Positions 6,162-7,082 of a stretch of DNA of 7,082 nucleotides are shown piece after piece. The DNA comes from JAWLCG01 sp041687295 (GTDB lineage: Bacteria > Planctomycetota > Phycisphaerae > SM23-33 > FEN-1343). The notes beneath the pieces were generated by a model. It did not search any database and had not been told where the DNA came from. It saw nothing but the letters and a program-made list of their open reading frames with translations. The translations under genes and the position numbers were made by a program. Location of the stretch: contig JAWLCG010000271.1 of the NCBI GenBank assembly GCA_041687295.1, forward strand, positions 1 to 7,082, given 5' to 3'. Within the stretch, counting starts at the first letter, position 1; every line of letters starts with the position of its first letter.

Positions 6162-7082
6162 ATGAGTGCGGCCATCTTCCTGGACCGCGACGGCACGATC
6201 GTTGAGGACGTCGGCTACGTCCGCACGCCGGCCGAGCTGATCTGGCTGCCCCGCGCCATCGAGGCCCTCCAGCGGCTGGGGCGGCGGTACCGGCTGTTCC
6301 TCGTGACCAACCAGCCCGGCATCGCGGCCGGGGCCATCACGCCGGCCCAGCTGACGCACGTCCACGCGCACCTGCTGGGCGAGCTGGGCCGCCACGGCGT
6401 GCACATCGAGCGGGTGTTCCACTGCCCGCACGCCCGGGGCCAGGGGTGTGGCTGCATCAAGCCCGAGCCGTTCTTCCTGGAACTGGCCCGCCGCGAGTAC
6501 GGGGTGGACGTGTCGGCCTCGTATGTGCTGGGCGACCACCCGCACGACGTGGAGTTCGCCCGCCGCGGCGGGGCCCGCGGCATCTACCTGCTGACCGGCC
6601 ACGGCCAGCAGCATCGCGCCGCGCTGGCGCCCGGGGCGCCGGTGGCGGCCGACCTGTGGGAGGCCGCCGGCATGATCCTCGGCGCAGACGGCCCGCCGTC
6701 CGAGCCGTCCGAGGCCCAGTACCGCCAGGCGGCCTCGATCCTGCGCGACGGCGGGACGGTGGCCTTTCCCACCGAGACGGTCTACGGCCTGGGCGCCCAC
6801 GCCCGGGATGCCTCGGCCGTGGCGGGCATCTACGCCGCCAAGGGCCGGCCCGCGCACAACCCGCTGATCGTCCACGCCGCCTCGACCGACGAGGCCCGGG
6901 CCGTGACGCGCGACTGGCCCCGGCTGGCCGGGCGGCTGGCCGAGCGGTTCTGGCCCGGGCCGCTGACGCTGGTGCTGCCCCGGCGCGCGGAGCTGCCGCC
7001 GATCGTGACGGCCGGCCTGGACACGGTGGCCGTCCGCGTGCCCGCCCATCCGGTGGCGCTGCGGCTGCTGGAGACCTTCGGC
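6162..7082 (+). CDS. Fusion of GmhB-like HAD phosphatase and TsaC/Sua5 threonylcarbamoyl-AMP synthase (3' end outside window)
   Basis: One uninterrupted frame of 307 visible codons holds two enzymes. Residues 1 to about 174 form a HAD-IIIA phosphatase of the GmhB/histidinol-phosphatase type: motif I FLDRDGT (D8, D10), motif II LVTNQPG (T49), a zinc-type CxH...CxC cluster (C88, H90, C96, C98), motif III lysine K100 in IKPEP, and motif IV LGDHPHD (D125, D129). After a short Pro/Ser/Glu linker (about 175-185), residues 187 onward match the YrdC/Sua5 family: PTETVYGLG (203-211), KGRP (227-230), NPL (233-235), FWPGPLT (263-269) and VAVRVP (289-294). Such domains make threonylcarbamoyl-AMP from threonine, bicarbonate and ATP for the tRNA t6A37 modification. 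GmhB-type enzymes remove the 7-phosphate of heptose bisphosphate, but the substrate here is not proven. All visible key residues are intact in both halves. The C-terminal part of the Sua5 domain is beyond the window. Confidence 0.9.
   Translation, partial: MSAAIFLDRDGTIVEDVGYVRTPAELIWLPRAIEALQRLGRRYRLFLVTNQPGIAAGAITPAQLTHVHAHLLGELGRHGVHIERVFHCPHARGQGCGCIKPEPFFLELARREYGVDVSASYVLGDHPHDVEFARRGGARGIYLLTGHGQQHRAALAPGAPVAADLWEAAGMILGADGPPSEPSEAQYRQAASILRDGGTVAFPTETVYGLGAHARDASAVAGIYAAKGRPAHNPLIVHAASTDEARAVTRDWPRLAGRLAERFWPGPLTLVLPRRAELPPIVTAGLDTVAVRVPAHPVALRLLETFG

Noticed and set aside
5150..6205. Plus-strand overlapping frame of about 351 codons inside the DUF4914-like gene
   Set aside because: An Arg/Pro/His-rich shadow translation in the wrong frame; the true frame carries the P-loop and conserved blocks.
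3846..7049. Very long open frame on the minus strand (about 1067 codons) opposite the operon
   Set aside because: It lies antisense to two genes with clear family motifs. Its product is Gly/Arg/Ala/Val/Gln/His-rich with no recognisable domain. It is explained by strong G/C third-position bias, which suppresses stops in the antisense frame.

Overview
The window is GC-rich DNA with strong G/C bias at third codon positions. It carries three same-strand genes, two of them cut by the window edges, separated by one roughly 750-base non-coding stretch. Large repetitive CARDB-type proteins and a DUF4914-like protein next to a GmhB-type HAD phosphatase suggest a planctomycete or another high-GC Gram-negative-type bacterium. 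This is an inference: no rRNA or other marker gene is present to fix the taxonomy.

Region 1 (2-3457): the 3' part of a very large, probably exported protein. Seven tandem CARDB-like beta-sandwich modules of two kinds tile it exactly, in the order A-B, A-B-B, A-B. A C-terminal domain of about 231 residues follows, resembling TapB/DUF3108-type beta domains. Modules A1 and A2 are about 97% identical at the DNA level, which points to recent duplication or gene conversion.

Region 2 (3458-4211): non-coding. It starts with a 14-bp GC-rich hairpin 25 nt after the first stop codon, a probable terminator of region 1 although it lacks a T tract. A near-consensus sigma-70-type promoter (TTGACG, 17 bp, TATACT) follows at 3771-3799. 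At its predicted start site lie two overlapping perfect inverted repeats. Downstream is a leader of about 400 nt with a UUCG-tetraloop hairpin and further stems, leading to the next gene. The leader could be an unrecognised cis-regulatory RNA or an independent small RNA.

Region 3 (4212-7082): a probable two-gene operon with an 18-base gap. The first gene encodes a 643-residue DUF4914-like protein of the PEP carboxykinase/HPr-kinase-like nucleotide-binding type. Its P-loop (GASGAGKSE) resembles that of HPr kinase. The second gene runs off the window and encodes an unusual fusion of a GmhB-like, zinc-site-containing HAD phosphatase with a TsaC/Sua5-type threonylcarbamoyl-AMP synthase domain. 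The operon therefore pairs a kinase-like protein of unknown substrate with a small-molecule phosphatase and a tRNA-modification enzyme.

The most interesting items are the HAD-Sua5 fusion with its kinase-like partner, the structured leader with its promoter and operator-like palindromes, and the recently homogenised A modules.
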